This document shows positions 1-11,474 of a stretch of 64,000 nt of DNA, piece after piece. Each line of letters opens with the position of its first letter. Position 1 is the stretch's first letter. This DNA comes from Pectobacterium actinidiae. GTDB lineage: Bacteria; Pseudomonadota; Gammaproteobacteria; Enterobacterales; Enterobacteriaceae. The stretch covers positions 3,906,001 to 3,970,000 of the forward strand of contig NZ_JRMH01000001.1 of the NCBI RefSeq assembly GCF_000803315.1. The letters run 5' to 3'. A program made the position numbers and the translations under genes. The notes beneath the pieces were generated by a model that worked only from the letters and a program-made list of their open reading frames with translations, searched no databases and was not told the DNA's origin.

Positions 1-74
1 AAATTGCTGACACTATACGGAAAGCCCTTTCGCTCGTCGATATAGATACAAGACCGAAACGTAATATAAGAGTT

Positions 75-545
75 TTATACTCCCGGCCGTTTGCGGTAGA
101 GCCAGATCCCCGGTAAAGACAGGCCGATAGAGAGCGCACCGACGATAAAGCTGGCCTTCAGGAAATTGGTTATCATGACGCTCATCAGCGCTTCGCTGTA
201 GCCAAGATGCGAAATTTCCACCACCGAAATCATCGCCGTGTAGGCAGAAATACCGGGAAACATCGGGATTACGGCCGCGACGGTGAAAACTTTCGGATGC
301 GCCAGCAGCCAGCGTGACCAACGAATACCGATGATGCCGATCAGGATCGCCGCCAGAAACGACGCCCATTCGATATTCATGCCGAAATGTATCGCCAGAA
401 ACCGTACCCCATGCCCGACGCCGCCTAGCAGCGCGCAGTAAGGCAGCACTTTCAGCGGCACATTGAAGACCATCGCAAACCCCAACGCAGGAACCGCCGC
501 CAGCACCATATCCTGCAACAGTGCCCACAGTAAACTTAAGCCCAT
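75..545 (-). CDS. yjjB: YjjB, inner-membrane subunit of a ThrE-type exporter
   Basis: Small integral membrane protein of the threonine/serine exporter (ThrE) superfamily; the family is split into a short subunit (YjjB) and a long one (YjjP). In E. coli the pair has been linked to succinate export. The protein is almost entirely hydrophobic, with the conserved stretch [18 protein letters not shown] in the middle and the tail [13 protein letters not shown], both as in E. coli. A GTG at 560 is also in frame, but the ATG at 545 is preferred because a GGGGG ribosome-binding sequence lies 8 bases upstream and it matches the E. coli N-terminus; this gives 156 residues. The gene overlaps the end of yjjP by about 10 bases, so the two are translationally coupled. 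In E. coli dnaT follows; only 74 bases remain before the window edge and no gene is seen there. Confidence 0.9.
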   Translation of the reverse strand: MGLSLLWALLQDMVLAAVPALGFAMVFNVPLKVLPYCALLGGVGHGVRFLAIHFGMNIEWASFLAAILIGIIGIRWSRWLLAHPKVFTVAAVIPMFPGISAYTAMISVVEISHLGYSEALMSVMITNFLKASFIVGALSIGLSLPGIWLYRKRPGV

Positions 546-1375
546 CCGCGTAACCCCCACAGCGACATCGCCATCACAACGCCAATACAGGTTGCCAGCG
601 TCAGTAAACTCGCGACCGTCCAGCGTGCCAAACCGGTATTTACATGCCCTTTAAACATATCTGCCACGGCATTAATCAACGGAAAGCCGGGAACCAGCAG
701 CAGCACACTGGCCGCCATCGCGACCGTCGAGGTTTGAGAAAAAGCAGGTAAACGCATCAGCAGCCCGGATGCCGACGTCGCCACAAACGCCGTAATACAG
801 AAGTTGATCAACGGATTCAGATGTCGTGCCGTAAAGACCTGTCGGACATACATCGCCAGGCCGCTGGCAATCAGCGTGACGATAAACGCATCCCACCCAC
901 CGCCGTTCAAACGGCTGAAGCAACCGCAGGACAGCGCCACAACGGACACCATCAGCCAACGCGGATAGCGCAGCGGTTTGATATTTCCCAGACGCTTTTC
1001 TACGCCCGCCACATCCAGCAGTTTATGCTCGGCCATGATGACCGCATGCTGAACTTCAATGACGACGTGCATATTAATGCCGCGGTCCACATTCTTCCGC
1101 GTCGACGTCAGGCAATGCCCCTGCATGATGGTAGTCAGGACAATTGAATTTGCCGAGATTGAACTCTCAACGCTATCAGCACCGAGCGCTATACCCAGCC
1201 GTGACGATAGCTGTTCTACCACCATACTCTCTGCACCATGCTGTAACAGCAGCAGCGCGCACTGGATACACAGTCGGGTTATTTCCCGCTGCTGCGGCGC
1301 TTCCCCCATCGGTTTCGCGCTGCTTGATGGTTTTTCACTACTTAAAGGTTCACGGCTCTCACATTCACTGACCAT
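536..1375 (-). CDS. yjjP: YjjP, large subunit of a ThrE-type exporter
   Basis: Partner of YjjB (DUF1212/ThrE family), 279 residues. The N-terminal half is a soluble domain carrying the conserved segments [26 protein letters not shown] and RGINMHVV; the C-terminal half has about five membrane segments ending in [11 protein letters not shown]. About 20 extra residues rich in Ser, Glu and Pro precede the part that aligns with the E. coli protein; the ATG at 1375 has only a weak GAG upstream, so a start nearer the conserved region is possible. It is transcribed divergently from the LysE-type exporter gene. Function by family; substrate uncertain (succinate in E. coli, amino acids for ThrE of Corynebacterium). 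Confidence 0.9.
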   Translation of the reverse strand: MVSECESREPLSSEKPSSSAKPMGEAPQQREITRLCIQCALLLLQHGAESMVVEQLSSRLGIALGADSVESSISANSIVLTTIMQGHCLTSTRKNVDRGINMHVVIEVQHAVIMAEHKLLDVAGVEKRLGNIKPLRYPRWLMVSVVALSCGCFSRLNGGGWDAFIVTLIASGLAMYVRQVFTARHLNPLINFCITAFVATSASGLLMRLPAFSQTSTVAMAASVLLLVPGFPLINAVADMFKGHVNTGLARWTVASLLTLATCIGVVMAMSLWGLRGWA

Positions 1376-1524
1376 GTTGTTATCTCAACCCGCCCCTGAA
1401 ATTAACCACAAAAAATGAAAGGGTAATTGTTAACATATTGCCGCCGAATAACCAATAAGTGTGATGCGAATTCATTATTCTGGCGCTATCATTTTAACCG
1501 CTCTTACTCTTTTCACTGTCTGGA

Positions 1525-2145
1525 ATGACCATGTTAGAAACATCGCTGTTTGTCGCCACTATCGCCACGCTGGGGATGCTCTCCCCCGGCCCTGACTTTT
1601 TTCTCGTCATCAAGAACGCCACACGCTACTCGCGCGTTGCCGCGCTGATGACCGCGTTTGGCGTCATCTGCGGCGTGGCAACGCACATGGCATACTGCGT
1701 CGCTGGCTTAGCCGTCGTCATCACCACCACGCCTTGGCTGTTTAATGTACTGAAATATGCGGGCGCCGCCTATCTGATCTGGATCGGTATTCAAGCATTA
1801 TTATCACGTGGCGGCAGCAAGATGGACGTTTCACATCAGGGGCAACAAAACATCAGCCTGAAAAAAGCGTTCCTGCAAGGTTATCTCTGCAATCTGCTTA
1901 ACCCGAAAGCCACACTGTTCTTTCTGGCGATGTTTACACAGGTGCTGAATATTCACTCCGGTATCGGCGAAAAGCTGTGGTATGCCACGATCATCTGGCT
2001 GCTCTCTGTCGTCTGGTGGCCGCTGCTGGTGCTGCTTTTCCAAAGCGAGCCGGTACGACGTGGGTTGGCTAAAGCGCAGAAACTGGTGGATAAGCTGCTG
2101 GGCACGGTGTTGATCGCGTTGGGTATCAAAGTCGCGCTAGGTTAG
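1525..2145 (+). CDS. LysE/RhtB-family amino-acid exporter
   Basis: Inner-membrane exporter of 206 residues with the family signature near the N-terminus (MLSPGPDFFLVIKNATR, about residues 18-34) and the central NPKATLFFLAMF segment that follows a charged loop. About six membrane helices are visible. Relatives (RhtB, RhtC, LeuE) export homoserine, threonine or other neutral amino acids; the substrate here cannot be assigned. The ATG at 1525 was used; the second ATG at 1531 has better spacing from GGA and may be the true start. The gene stands alone, divergent from yjjP, and is followed by an intrinsic terminator. It is not at this place in E. coli, so it is probably a lineage-specific gain. 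Confidence 0.88.
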   Translation: MTMLETSLFVATIATLGMLSPGPDFFLVIKNATRYSRVAALMTAFGVICGVATHMAYCVAGLAVVITTTPWLFNVLKYAGAAYLIWIGIQALLSRGGSKMDVSHQGQQNISLKKAFLQGYLCNLLNPKATLFFLAMFTQVLNIHSGIGEKLWYATIIWLLSVVWWPLLVLLFQSEPVRRGLAKAQKLVDKLLGTVLIALGIKVALG

Positions 2146-2190
2146 GCTTACAACGTATTGGTTAGCCTAAAGCGATGAGTGCATGATATG

Positions 2191-2230
2191 AACACCTTCC
2201 TAGCTTTCACTGGGAAGGTGTCTTTGTGTT
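2191..2230 (+). terminator. Intrinsic terminator after the LysE-type gene
   Basis: Nine-base stem ACACCTTCC (2192-2200) with GGAAGGTGT (2213-2221) and a 12-base loop, followed by a T-rich tract. It lies 46 bases after the stop codon of the exporter and faces the convergent VOC gene. Confidence 0.75.
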
Positions 2231-2245
2231 TATTCCAAAGCGAGC

Positions 2246-2614
2246 TTAGTAGCTGGCATAATAAACCCGTATCCGATGTTGATCGGGATCGATCGCCACA
2301 AACGTTAAACCGAAATCCATCTGGGTGATGTCCTGAATCAGGGTAATACCCCGTTCCTTCCAGCTTTCATACATCGCGTTCAGTGCAGCCTCGCTCTCGA
2401 CACGAATGGCTAATTCGCTACCACCGCCCGCCAGTTGGGTCACCGGTTTGACTTCATGTTTAGACCACAACCCCAGTAACAACCCGGAGTCAAAGGCGAA
2501 CATGGCAAAGTTTTCCGATTTTTCAATAGGTTTAAAATCAAACAGTTCACGATAGAAACGCTCACTCGTAACGGCATCTTCCACATATAAAATAATAAGA
2601 TTTGGTGCGTTCAT
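2246..2614 (-). CDS. VOC-superfamily (glyoxalase/bleomycin-resistance fold) protein
   Basis: A 122-residue single-domain protein of the vicinal oxygen chelate superfamily. The pattern LYVEDAVTSERFYRELFDFKP at the N-terminus, AMFAFDSGLLLGLW in the middle, and the ending FVAIDPDQHRIRVYY are typical of this beta-alpha-beta-beta-beta fold. Members include glyoxalases, dioxygenases and drug-binding resistance proteins; the reaction cannot be predicted. The start at 2614 is chosen because AGGGA sits 8 bases upstream and the fold begins there; an in-frame extension to 2695 would add residues without family similarity. It follows the WYL-type regulator gene in the same direction with a gap of about 97 bases, so the regulator may control it. 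Confidence 0.85.
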   Translation of the reverse strand: MNAPNLIILYVEDAVTSERFYRELFDFKPIEKSENFAMFAFDSGLLLGLWSKHEVKPVTQLAGGGSELAIRVESEAALNAMYESWKERGITLIQDITQMDFGLTFVAIDPDQHRIRVYYASY

Positions 2615-2711
2615 CAGGAATTCCCTGTAATCAGGTGAGTAATAAGCAGAAGGCTTCTGCTTGCCTGAATGCATCGTAGTACGCACTGCTGTCAATTTTT
2701 GTCAGTAGTCA

Positions 2712-3401
2712 TTACTGCTGAGGAATGTCTTCTTTTTCATGCCACTCTTTTAATAACTGCTGACGACGGCGGGGATAAGGCTGCTCCAAAACCGTTATGT
2801 TACGGATACGTTCAGCCCTGAAATGACGAAACTGTTGGCGAAGCTCACACCAGGCGGCAATCACATGCGTTTGATCGAAAAATCCTAATGCGAATGGCCA
2901 GATAATGCGGAGAGACTCATCGCCCTGAAGATCGCAATATGCGATCTCCGTACGGCGCTCAGCGCGAATAGCATGGCGTAGGACTGATAAATCGATGACA
3001 ACAGGGGGAGTAAATTCTGCCTTGCCAATTAATAGCCCTGAAGAATCAAGTGAGTCACGCAAGTCTGGTGGTAATACCGCCGCAATTTTCATCAACGCAT
3101 TGCGGGCAGCGCCCCCTAAACGTTCGTCAGTTCTTCTTGCCACCCAGCGCGAGCCCAATACTAATGCTTCAATTTCCTCTTCTGAAAACATCAGCGGGGG
3201 TAACATAAATCCTGGCCGCAAGACATATCCTAAACCCGCCTCCCCCTCAATATGCGCGCCCTGCGATTGTAACGTGGCAATATCACGATAGAGGGTTCTT
3301 TGGCTCACCCCTAATTTTTCCGCAAGATATGCTCCCGTTACGGGAAAACGGTGATGGCGTAAGATCTGTAAAAGATCGAGCAAACGTTGCGTTCTGGACA
3401 T
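2712..3401 (-). CDS. YafY-type HTH/WYL-domain transcriptional regulator
   Basis: A 229-residue DNA-binding regulator. Residues 1-60 form a winged helix (MSRTQRLLDLLQILR, then LAEKLGVSQRTLYRDIATL), followed by a GYVLRPGFMLPPLMFSEEE linker typical of the YafY group. The C-terminal part (about 135-210) is a WYL-like ligand-sensing domain with HFRAERIRNITVLE. WYL regulators respond to small ligands or nucleic acids; the ligand is unknown. The gene lies upstream of and co-oriented with the VOC protein gene, the arrangement expected of a regulator and its target. The pair is absent from this location in E. coli. Confidence 0.87.
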   Translation of the reverse strand: MSRTQRLLDLLQILRHHRFPVTGAYLAEKLGVSQRTLYRDIATLQSQGAHIEGEAGLGYVLRPGFMLPPLMFSEEEIEALVLGSRWVARRTDERLGGAARNALMKIAAVLPPDLRDSLDSSGLLIGKAEFTPPVVIDLSVLRHAIRAERRTEIAYCDLQGDESLRIIWPFALGFFDQTHVIAAWCELRQQFRHFRAERIRNITVLEQPYPRRRQQLLKEWHEKEDIPQQ

Positions 3402-3484
3402 GAACTTACCTTGGCTTAAGACGTGGGAAGTCTCTTCAATATTGGTCTGAAAGCATAGTGGTTGAAAAGAGGATTTCAGGCGAA

Positions 3485-3527
3485 GTAAAAAGACAAAAAG
3501 CCAGCGCTGTTGCCAACGCTGGCTTTT
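3485..3527 (-). terminator. Intrinsic terminator of carAB
   Basis: An 11-base stem (AAAAGCCAGCG at 3496-3506 with the complementary arm 3517-3527) is followed on the minus strand by a long T-rich run. It lies just after the carB stop codon at 3561. Confidence 0.85.
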
Positions 3528-3560
3528 ATCATCAGCTTACTGCCAACCGAAGTCGGTTAA

Positions 3561-6500
3561 TCAGCCTTTAATCATCGCATGCATTTCCTGTACAGACGTG
3601 ACCTTATCGGTCGGATCTGCCGTCAATGACATCGCGGTCGCGAAACCACCGTTCAACGTGGTGTCGTAGTGCACCTTGTATTGCAGCGCGCTACGGCGAA
3701 TCAGCTTGGAGTCTTCAATCGCCTGACGTCCTGCGGTGGTGTTGACGATATAGGTGTACTCACCATTCTTGATGCGGTCCTGAATGTGCGGACGACCTTC
3801 ATGCACCTTGTTCACCAAACGCGGATTAATACCGGCTTCACCCAGTTCAATCGCCGTGCCGTGCGTCGCATCCAGCTCAAAACCGTGCTTCAACAGCTTG
3901 GCAGCCAGATCGACCACCCGACCTTTATCACCCTCACGTACAGACAACAGCGCACGTCCGGTTTTCTTCATGTGTGAGTTACTGCCCAGCATCGCTTTAG
4001 CAAACGCTTCAGCAAACGTGCGGCCAACGCCCATCACTTCACCGGTCGAACGCATTTCTGGCCCCAGAATCGGGTCAACGCCAGGGAATTTGTTGAACGG
4101 TAGCACCACTTCTTTTACGGAGTAGTACGGCGGGATAATTTCTTTCGTGACGCCCTGCTCAGCCAGCGTTTTGCCTGCCATCACGCGCGCTGCGACTTTC
4201 GCCAGCGGTACGCCAGTCGCTTTCGAGACAAACGGTACAGTACGCGCCGCACGCGGGTTCACTTCAATCAGATAAACTTCGTTATCTTTCACCGCGAACT
4301 GCACGTTCATCAGGCCGCGAACACAGAGTTCAAACGCCAGTTTTTCAACCTGCTGACGCATTACATCCTGAATCTCTTTACTCAGCGTGTAAGCTGGCAG
4401 TGAACAAGCCGAGTCACCGGAGTGAACCCCAGCCTGCTCGATGTGCTCCATAATGCCGCCAATCAGCACACGCTCACCGTCACAAATCGCATCAACATCG
4501 ACTTCGATGGCATCGTCAAGGAAGCGGTCTAACAGCACCGGCGCATCGTTAGATACGCTAACGGCATTTTGGAAGTAGCGACGCAGGTCAATTTCGTCGT
4601 ACACGATTTCCATCGCGCGGCCGCCCAGAACATAAGAAGGACGGACAACCAGCGGGTAACCGATGCCACGCGCTTTTTCTACCGCTTGCTCAATCGTTGC
4701 AACTGTGGCGTTAGCCGGCTGCTTCAGACCCAGACGATTAACGGCCTGTTGGAAACGCTCACGGTCTTCTGCACGGTCAATCGCATCTGGGCTGGTGCCG
4801 ATAACCGGCACACCCGCCGCTTCCAGCGCACGCGCCAGTTTCAGCGGCGTCTGACCACCGTACTGTACGATGACGCCTTTTGGCTTCTCGATACGGACAA
4901 TTTCCAGTACATCTTCAAAGGTTACCGGCTCGAAGTACAGACGGTCTGACGTATCGTAGTCTGTTGAAACGGTTTCTGGGTTGCAGTTAACCATGATGGT
5001 TTCATAACCATCTTCACGCAGCGCCAGTGAAGCGTGGACGCAGCAGTAGTCAAATTCGATCCCTTGACCAATACGGTTCGGCCCACCGCCCAGTACCATG
5101 ATTTTGTCACGATCCTGAGTCGGATTGGCTTCGCACTCTTCTTCATACGTGGAATACATGTAAGCAGTATCGGTCGCGAATTCTGCCGCACAGGTATCAA
5201 CACGCTTATAGACTGGATGAAGGTCGAACTTATCACGCAGTTTGCGAATTTCGCTTTCCGCCACACCAGCCAGTTTCGCCAGACGCGCATCGGCAAAGCC
5301 TTTACGTTTCAGCGTGCGCAGGAATTCGGCATCCAGCGCGGAGGCACCTTTTTCAGCGACCTGCTCTTCCAGGCGCACCAGCTCTTCAATCTGCACCAGG
5401 AACCAGCGATCGACGTTGGTCAGGTTAAACACGCCATCGACAGACATCCCCGCACGGAAGGCATCGGCGATGTACCAGATACGCTCGGCACCCGCATCTT
5501 TCAGCTCACGGCGGATTTTGGTCAGCGCTTCTGGGTCGTCCAGATCCACTTTCGGATCAAAGCCCGTTGCGCCCACTTCCAGACCGCGCAACGCTTTCTG
5601 CAAGGATTCCTGCTGCGTACGGCCAATTGCCATCACTTCGCCCACCGATTTCATCTGCGTGGTCAGACGGTCGTTGGCACCGGCGAATTTCTCGAAGTTG
5701 AAACGAGGGATCTTGGTCACAACGTAGTCGATGGCTGGCTCGAAGGACGCCGGTGTACGACCACCGGTGATGTCATTCATCAGCTCATCGAGCGTATAGC
5801 CCACCGCCAGCTTGGCGGCGATTTTCGCAATCGGGAAGCCTGTCGCTTTAGACGCCAGCGCGGAAGAGCGTGATACGCGTGGGTTCATTTCGATAACAAT
5901 CAGGCGACCCGTTTTCGGGTTCACTGAGAACTGAACGTTGGAACCGCCGGTTTCTACACCGATTTCACGCAGTACCGCCATCGAGGCGTTACGCATGATT
6001 TGATATTCTTTATCCGTCAGCGTTTGTGCTGGCGCAACGGTGATGGAGTCTCCCGTGTGGATCCCCATGGCATCGAAGTTTTCGATTGAGCAGACGATGA
6101 TGCAGTTGTCGTTCTTATCACGTACCACTTCCATCTCATACTCTTTCCAACCGATCAGCGATTCATCGATCAACAGCTCTTTGGTTGGAGAAAGATCCAG
6201 ACCGCGTTCGCAGATCTCTTCAAACTCTTCACGGTTGTAGGCGATACCACCACCGGTGCCCCCCATCGTAAAGGAAGGACGGATAATGCACGGGAAGCCG
6301 ACGTCAGCCGCCACGGCCAGCGCTTCTTCCATATTGTGTGCAATACCGGAACGCGCGGTATCCAGACCGATCTTCTTCATTGCCACGTCGAAGCGGCGGC
6401 GATCTTCTGCTTTATCAATCGCATCCGCCGTTGCACCAATCATGGTGACGCCGAATTCGGCCAGCACGCCCTGACGTTCCAGTTCCAGCGCACAGTTCAG

Positions 6501-6785
6501 CGCAGTCTGGCCGCCCATCGTTGGCAGCACCGCGTCTGGGCGCTCTTTTTCAATAATTTTGCGTACCACTTCCCAGTGAATTGGCTCAATGTAAGTCGCA
6601 TCTGCCATTTCCGGGTCGGTCATGATGGTTGCCGGGTTGGAGTTCACCAGAATAACGCGGTAACCCTCTTCACGCAGCGCTTTACACGCCTGTGCACCAG
6701 AGTAGTCAAACTCACACGCCTGGCCGATAACAATCGGGCCGGCGCCCAGAATCAGGATGCTTTTAATATCTGTACGTTTTGGCAT
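3561..6785 (-). CDS. carB: Carbamoyl-phosphate synthase large subunit
   Basis: Makes carbamoyl phosphate from bicarbonate, ATP and glutamine-derived ammonia, feeding both arginine and pyrimidine synthesis. The 1074 residues match the usual length (1073 in E. coli). Two homologous ATP-grasp halves are visible: the first begins at residue 1 with [20 protein letters not shown], the second near residue 555 with [19 protein letters not shown]; the C-terminal ~140 residues form the allosteric domain ([16 protein letters not shown] onward) that binds UMP, IMP and ornithine in E. coli. Start ATG at 6785; a GAGCG sequence lies just upstream. It follows carA by 14 bases, so the two are one transcript, ended by the terminator at 3485-3527. 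Confidence 0.98.
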   Translation of the reverse strand: MPKRTDIKSILILGAGPIVIGQACEFDYSGAQACKALREEGYRVILVNSNPATIMTDPEMADATYIEPIHWEVVRKIIEKERPDAVLPTMGGQTALNCALELERQGVLAEFGVTMIGATADAIDKAEDRRRFDVAMKKIGLDTARSGIAHNMEEALAVAADVGFPCIIRPSFTMGGTGGGIAYNREEFEEICERGLDLSPTKELLIDESLIGWKEYEMEVVRDKNDNCIIVCSIENFDAMGIHTGDSITVAPAQTLTDKEYQIMRNASMAVLREIGVETGGSNVQFSVNPKTGRLIVIEMNPRVSRSSALASKATGFPIAKIAAKLAVGYTLDELMNDITGGRTPASFEPAIDYVVTKIPRFNFEKFAGANDRLTTQMKSVGEVMAIGRTQQESLQKALRGLEVGATGFDPKVDLDDPEALTKIRRELKDAGAERIWYIADAFRAGMSVDGVFNLTNVDRWFLVQIEELVRLEEQVAEKGASALDAEFLRTLKRKGFADARLAKLAGVAESEIRKLRDKFDLHPVYKRVDTCAAEFATDTAYMYSTYEEECEANPTQDRDKIMVLGGGPNRIGQGIEFDYCCVHASLALREDGYETIMVNCNPETVSTDYDTSDRLYFEPVTFEDVLEIVRIEKPKGVIVQYGGQTPLKLARALEAAGVPVIGTSPDAIDRAEDRERFQQAVNRLGLKQPANATVATIEQAVEKARGIGYPLVVRPSYVLGGRAMEIVYDEIDLRRYFQNAVSVSNDAPVLLDRFLDDAIEVDVDAICDGERVLIGGIMEHIEQAGVHSGDSACSLPAYTLSKEIQDVMRQQVEKLAFELCVRGLMNVQFAVKDNEVYLIEVNPRAARTVPFVSKATGVPLAKVAARVMAGKTLAEQGVTKEIIPPYYSVKEVVLPFNKFPGVDPILGPEMRSTGEVMGVGRTFAEAFAKAMLGSNSHMKKTGRALLSVREGDKGRVVDLAAKLLKHGFELDATHGTAIELGEAGINPRLVNKVHEGRPHIQDRIKNGEYTYIVNTTAGRQAIEDSKLIRRSALQYKVHYDTTLNGGFATAMSLTADPTDKVTSVQEMHAMIKG

Positions 6786-6799
6786 TTTCTCGCTCCTGA

Positions 6800-7948
6800 T
6801 TATTTAGCTGAAGAACGGTAAGTCTGAATCAAATCAATAAAGTGGTCGAACAGCGGCGCGGCATCATGCGGGCCAGGGCTTGCTTCTGGGTGTCCCTGGA
6901 AGCTGAATGCAGGCTTATCCGTGCGGTGAATCCCCTGAACCGTATGGTCAAACAAGGATTTGTGCGTGACGCGCAGGGTGTCAGGCAGGTTATCTTCATC
7001 CACCGCAAAGCCGTGGTTCTGCGCGGTGATCATCACACAGTTGTTATCCAAATCTTTTACCGGATGGTTGCCACCGTGGTGACCTAGCTTCATTTTGATA
7101 GTCTTGGCACCGCTCGCCAGTGCCAGCAGCTGGTGACCGAGACAGATACCGAATACCGGAATATCTGTTTCCAGGAAGGTTTTAATCGCACGAATCGCGT
7201 AGTCGCACGGTTCCGGGTCGCCCGGGCCGTTAGAGAGGAAAATACCGTCTGGATTCAGCTTCAGTACGTCTTCAGCAGGTGTCTGTGCTGGCACAACTGT
7301 CAGACGACAGCCGCGATCCACCAGCATGCGCAGAATATTGCGTTTCACACCATAGTCATAAGCCACAACGTGGTAAGGCAGTTCGCTTTCATTTTTCGCC
7401 GCAGGCAATTCGCCTTCCAGCGTCCAGCTTCCCTGTAACCAGCTGTAGCGCTCTGTCGTCGTCACTTCTTTTGCCAAGTCCATCCCTTTCAGCCCTGGGA
7501 AGGCTTTCGCTTTCTCCAGTGCGACGGCAGCATCCGGCGCATCACCCGCAATGATGCAGCCATTCTGTGCACCTTTTTCACGCAGCAGACGGGTCAGTTT
7601 ACGGGTATCGATGTCGGCAATAGCAACGATGTTGTTGCGTTTGAGGTATTCAGACAGGCTTTCTTCACTACGGTAGTTGCTGGCAATCAGAGGTAAATCG
7701 CGAATAACCAGACCTTGAGCCTGTACAGAGGGGGATTCTTCATCGTTGGCATTAGCGCCGACATTACCGATATGGGGATAAGTGAGAGTGACAATCTGGC
7801 GGGAATAGGAAGGATCAGTAAGGATTTCTTGATAACCGGTCATCGACGTATTGAAGACCACTTCCCCCACTGCCGACCCTTCTGCCCCAATGGCCCGACC
7901 GTGGAATTGGGTTCCGTCTTCCAGAACCAATAGCGCTGACTTAATCAA
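6800..7948 (-). CDS. carA: Carbamoyl-phosphate synthase small (glutaminase) subunit
   Basis: Glutamine amidotransferase subunit that hydrolyses glutamine and passes ammonia to CarB. The class I amidotransferase nucleophile is the Cys of GICLGHQLL (about residue 269), with the His and Glu of the triad in [11 protein letters not shown] near residue 353. Translation is placed at TTG 7948: a strong GGAGG is five bases upstream, and the 382-residue product starting [12 protein letters not shown] matches the E. coli protein, which also starts at TTG. An upstream in-frame ATG at 7975 would lie inside the ARG-box operator and lacks a ribosome-binding site, so it is rejected. First gene of carAB; regulated by the ARG boxes and PurR-like box described below. 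Confidence 0.97.
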   Translation of the reverse strand: MIKSALLVLEDGTQFHGRAIGAEGSAVGEVVFNTSMTGYQEILTDPSYSRQIVTLTYPHIGNVGANANDEESPSVQAQGLVIRDLPLIASNYRSEESLSEYLKRNNIVAIADIDTRKLTRLLREKGAQNGCIIAGDAPDAAVALEKAKAFPGLKGMDLAKEVTTTERYSWLQGSWTLEGELPAAKNESELPYHVVAYDYGVKRNILRMLVDRGCRLTVVPAQTPAEDVLKLNPDGIFLSNGPGDPEPCDYAIRAIKTFLETDIPVFGICLGHQLLALASGAKTIKMKLGHHGGNHPVKDLDNNCVMITAQNHGFAVDEDNLPDTLRVTHKSLFDHTVQGIHRTDKPAFSFQGHPEASPGPHDAAPLFDHFIDLIQTYRSSAK

Positions 7949-7957
7949 AACACCCTC

Positions 7958-7997
7958 CAAGGAATAAACAATCACGTTATTTGCATATTAATTCAGA
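7958..7997 (-). promoter_or_regulatory. Tandem ARG boxes (ArgR operator) of the carAB promoter
   Basis: Two imperfect copies of the ArgR consensus (TGAAT, four A/T, ATTCA) lie just upstream of carA. Read on the minus strand, box 1 core is TGAATTAATATGCA (7982-7995) and box 2 core is TGATTGTTTATTCC (7961-7974). Their centres are 21 bases apart, the normal spacing of paired ARG boxes. The sequence around box 1 is nearly identical to what I recall of the E. coli carAB P2 region. This implies repression by arginine-bound ArgR. Confidence 0.82.
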
Positions 7998-8172
7998 TTC
8001 GAGCCACTAAATCAATGCAAAAACTACCTGTAAGGCCAATTTTTGGCAAATTGGGCGCATTTTAATGATGGTCTTCCTGATTGTCTACTCAAACTGCTTT
8101 TTTTCTCTTATTTTTATGCTTTCCGAAATAAATCGCTGCCCACTGCCGTAAAAAACCCTATCAACTGAGATA

Positions 8173-8188
8173 AGTAAACGGTTGCGAG
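8173..8188 (-). promoter_or_regulatory. PurR-like operator in the carAB control region
   Basis: On the minus strand TCGCAACCGTTTACTT matches the PurR consensus (ANGCAANCGNTTNCNT) at 10 of 11 fixed positions. It lies about 225 bases upstream of the carA start. E. coli carAB also has a PurR site in its far-upstream control region, so position and sequence agree. Binding is inferred. Confidence 0.6.
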
Positions 8189-8315
8189 ACAACATTGCTA
8201 AAATAAGAGTAACAAATCACCAGCAAAGGGTATTTTGGGAGTAAGGAGGGTAAATCACCACTAAAAAACAGGATAAAATAAGAATAAAAACCAATTCTAA
8301 TAGAAAATAGAAACC

Positions 8316-8358
8316 AACAAGATAAAAATAAAGGTGAATGAAAAAATATCCACCTTTT
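8316..8358 (-). terminator. Probable dapB terminator
   Basis: A seven-base stem AAAGGTG (8330-8336) with CACCTTT (8351-8357), an AT-rich 14-base loop, and on the minus strand a following TTTATTTTTATC tract. The stem is short, so efficiency is uncertain. Located 36 bases after the dapB stop. Confidence 0.55.
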
Positions 8359-8393
8359 TCAGCCATATAGTATTTTTATAAAAAACAAAAACT

Positions 8394-9557
<1,164 letters not shown>

Positions 9558-10508
9558 TTAATCTATCTGTTTGACGTCAACACGCAGCTCTTTGGGCACT
9601 TCAAAGACGATGTTTTCTTCACGTCCCTGCATTTCAACAGCAACCTTGCCGCCCAATTCTTTCAGGCGCTGAATCACCTGTTGTACCAGAATATCCGGTG
9701 CTGATGCGCCTGCGGTCACCCCAACATGTGAAGCGCTCGCTAACCATGACTCCTGGATATCCTCAGCAGCATCAATCAGATAAGCCGCTTTCCCCGCTCT
9801 TTGCGCTAATTCTGCAAGTCGGTTGGAGTTTGAGGAGTTTTTAGAGCCTACGACAAAAACCACATCCGCCTTATCTGATAAATGGCGAACGGCTTCCTGA
9901 CGATTGGTCGTTGCATAGCAGATGTCATCTTTACGCGGACCAACAATCTGCGGAAAACGCTCGCGCAAGGCATCAATCACCGCGTAAGTATCATCAACAG
10001 AAAGCGTGGTTTGCGTCATAAAGCACAGATTGCTTTCGTCTTTTACCTGTAGCTGCCAGACATCCTCTGGGGACTCCACCAGATACATGCCACCCTCCGC
10101 ATTGCTGTACTGCCCCATCGTTCCTTCAACTTCAGGGTGTCCGGCATGCCCGATAAGAATCGCTTCTACGCCTTTCTTACTGGCTCTGGCCACTTCCATA
10201 TGCACCTTGGTCACTAGCGGACAGGTCGCATCGAATACCGTCAGATCGCGGTTTTTTGCTTCATTACGTACCGCTTGTGAAACGCCATGTGCTGAGAAAA
10301 TCAGAATCGCACCATCCGGCACGTCTTCAATCTGCTCAATAAAAATCGCACCACGCTCGCGTAATCCGTTAACCACATAGCGATTATGTACTACTTCATG
10401 ACGGACATAGATCGGCGTACCAAAGAGCTCTAGCGCACGTTCCACAATGCTGATCGCTCGATCCACACCGGCGCAAAAGCCGCGCGGATTAGCCAACAGG
10501 ATCTGCAT
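9558..10508 (-). CDS. ispH: 4-hydroxy-3-methylbut-2-enyl diphosphate reductase
   Basis: Last enzyme of the MEP isoprenoid pathway; reduces HMBPP to IPP and DMAPP with an iron-sulfur cluster. The three cluster-binding cysteines are present in [12 protein letters not shown] (Cys12), [11 protein letters not shown] (Cys96) and ICYATTNRQ (near 197). The substrate-binding Glu is in the [10 protein letters not shown] segment. Length 316 as in E. coli. The start ATG lies 20 bases inside the end of fkpB, so translation is coupled. Last gene of the ribF-ileS-lspA-fkpB-ispH operon. Formerly lytB. Confidence 0.97.
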   Translation of the reverse strand: MQILLANPRGFCAGVDRAISIVERALELFGTPIYVRHEVVHNRYVVNGLRERGAIFIEQIEDVPDGAILIFSAHGVSQAVRNEAKNRDLTVFDATCPLVTKVHMEVARASKKGVEAILIGHAGHPEVEGTMGQYSNAEGGMYLVESPEDVWQLQVKDESNLCFMTQTTLSVDDTYAVIDALRERFPQIVGPRKDDICYATTNRQEAVRHLSDKADVVFVVGSKNSSNSNRLAELAQRAGKAAYLIDAAEDIQESWLASASHVGVTAGASAPDILVQQVIQRLKELGGKVAVEMQGREENIVFEVPKELRVDVKQID

Positions 10509-10962
10509 GTGTCACCTCCTGTTGTACGGGATCGATATCCAGCACTTCAAGATCGAAGGTTATCGCCTGACCGGATAAAGGATGGTTGAAATCCACGGTG
10601 ACCGACTCTTCAGTCACATCGCGAATAATCCCCGGCATATCATTTCCGGCAACGCCGCTGAAGAGCATGATGGTGCCAACATCCGGCACACCAGTCTGAG
10701 CGAAATCACGGCGCAGGAAGAACTGGATCAGGTTCGGATTGGTCGGCCCAAAGGCCGACTCTGGCGGCAGCGTAAACTTGCGTTTATCACCACGCTGCAA
10801 TCCCAACAGATGTTGTTCCAGCGCGTCAGACAGGCTGCCATCGCCAAGGCGAAACAGCGCTGGCTTGCCGCGCTCACGCGTGGATTCGGCCGCAGAGCCA
10901 TCCTCCAGCGTCAGGATAAAATGCACCAGCAGTGCGCTGTTATGCTGAACACTCTCGGACAT
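10489..10962 (-). CDS. fkpB: FKBP-type peptidyl-prolyl isomerase FkpB (SlpA-like)
   Basis: Small cytoplasmic FKBP-family proline isomerase/chaperone of the SlyD-like group, 157 residues (149 in E. coli). The N-terminal [17 protein letters not shown] and [19 protein letters not shown] segments form the half-FKBP fold; the insert-in-flap region [18 protein letters not shown] is visible, and [30 protein letters not shown] closes the fold. Its start overlaps the lspA stop codon by one base (TGATG), and its end overlaps ispH by 20 bases. A few extra C-terminal residues compared with E. coli encode the overlap. Confidence 0.95.
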   Translation of the reverse strand: MSESVQHNSALLVHFILTLEDGSAAESTRERGKPALFRLGDGSLSDALEQHLLGLQRGDKRKFTLPPESAFGPTNPNLIQFFLRRDFAQTGVPDVGTIMLFSGVAGNDMPGIIRDVTEESVTVDFNHPLSGQAITFDLEVLDIDPVQQEVTHADPVG

Positions 10963-11474
10963 CAGTGACCCTTTTGCTTAACGGTATCAGTATCATCATG
11001 CGTACTGAAAAACCCTTCCAGTACGATGAGCGCCGCACCAATACAGATAGCGGTATCGGCAAGGTTAAAGGTGGCGAAGTGCCAGTCACCGACATAGAAG
11101 TCGATGAAATCAACAACAAATCCGTGCCATGTCCGATCGAACAGATTGCCCAATGCGCCACCGATAATCAGCGAATACGCAATGTTATTGAGCCGCTGTT
11201 TGACGCTGCCACGGTACATCATTACCAGCAGTGCAATTACGATAGCAACCGCGATGCCAGCAAAGAACCAGCGTTGCCAGCCGCCTTTATCCGCCAGAAA
11301 ACTGAATGCTGCGCCGTAGTTACGGGCGTAATGCAGATTCAGAGAAGGCATCACTGGCACCGTATCCCCCAGCGCAAAGTGGGCAAGGATCCACTGTTTG
11401 CTGCCAAGATCGACAACTAAAACCAGTATCGCCAGCCAGAGCCAGCGCAGTCCACTCGAACAGATTTTATTCAT
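10962..11474 (-). CDS. lspA: Lipoprotein signal peptidase (signal peptidase II)
   Basis: Inner-membrane aspartyl protease that removes the signal peptide of prolipoproteins after lipid attachment. Four membrane helices are visible, with family motifs [22 protein letters not shown] (first catalytic Asp) and [11 protein letters not shown] (second catalytic Asp). 170 residues. Coupled both ways: its ATG overlaps the ileS stop and its stop overlaps the fkpB start, each by one base in TGATG. The loiP product in this window, a lipoprotein, would be one substrate. Confidence 0.97.
   Translation of the reverse strand: MNKICSSGLRWLWLAILVLVVDLGSKQWILAHFALGDTVPVMPSLNLHYARNYGAAFSFLADKGGWQRWFFAGIAVAIVIALLVMMYRGSVKQRLNNIAYSLIIGGALGNLFDRTWHGFVVDFIDFYVGDWHFATFNLADTAICIGAALIVLEGFFSTHDDTDTVKQKGH

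Larger units (their letters stand above)
7998..8393. other. carA-dapB intergenic control region
   Basis: No gene is seen here. The part next to carA is AT-rich and should hold the pyrimidine-responsive upstream promoter known in E. coli, but I cannot fix its -10 and -35 boxes. The PurR-like box is at 8173-8188. The part next to dapB (8230-8390) is very A-rich on the plus strand and ends in the likely dapB terminator hairpin. Confidence 0.6.

Noticed and set aside
7949..7975. ATG at 7975 as the carA start
   Set aside because: It lies within the second ARG box and has no ribosome-binding site; the TTG at 7948 has a strong one and matches the family N-terminus.
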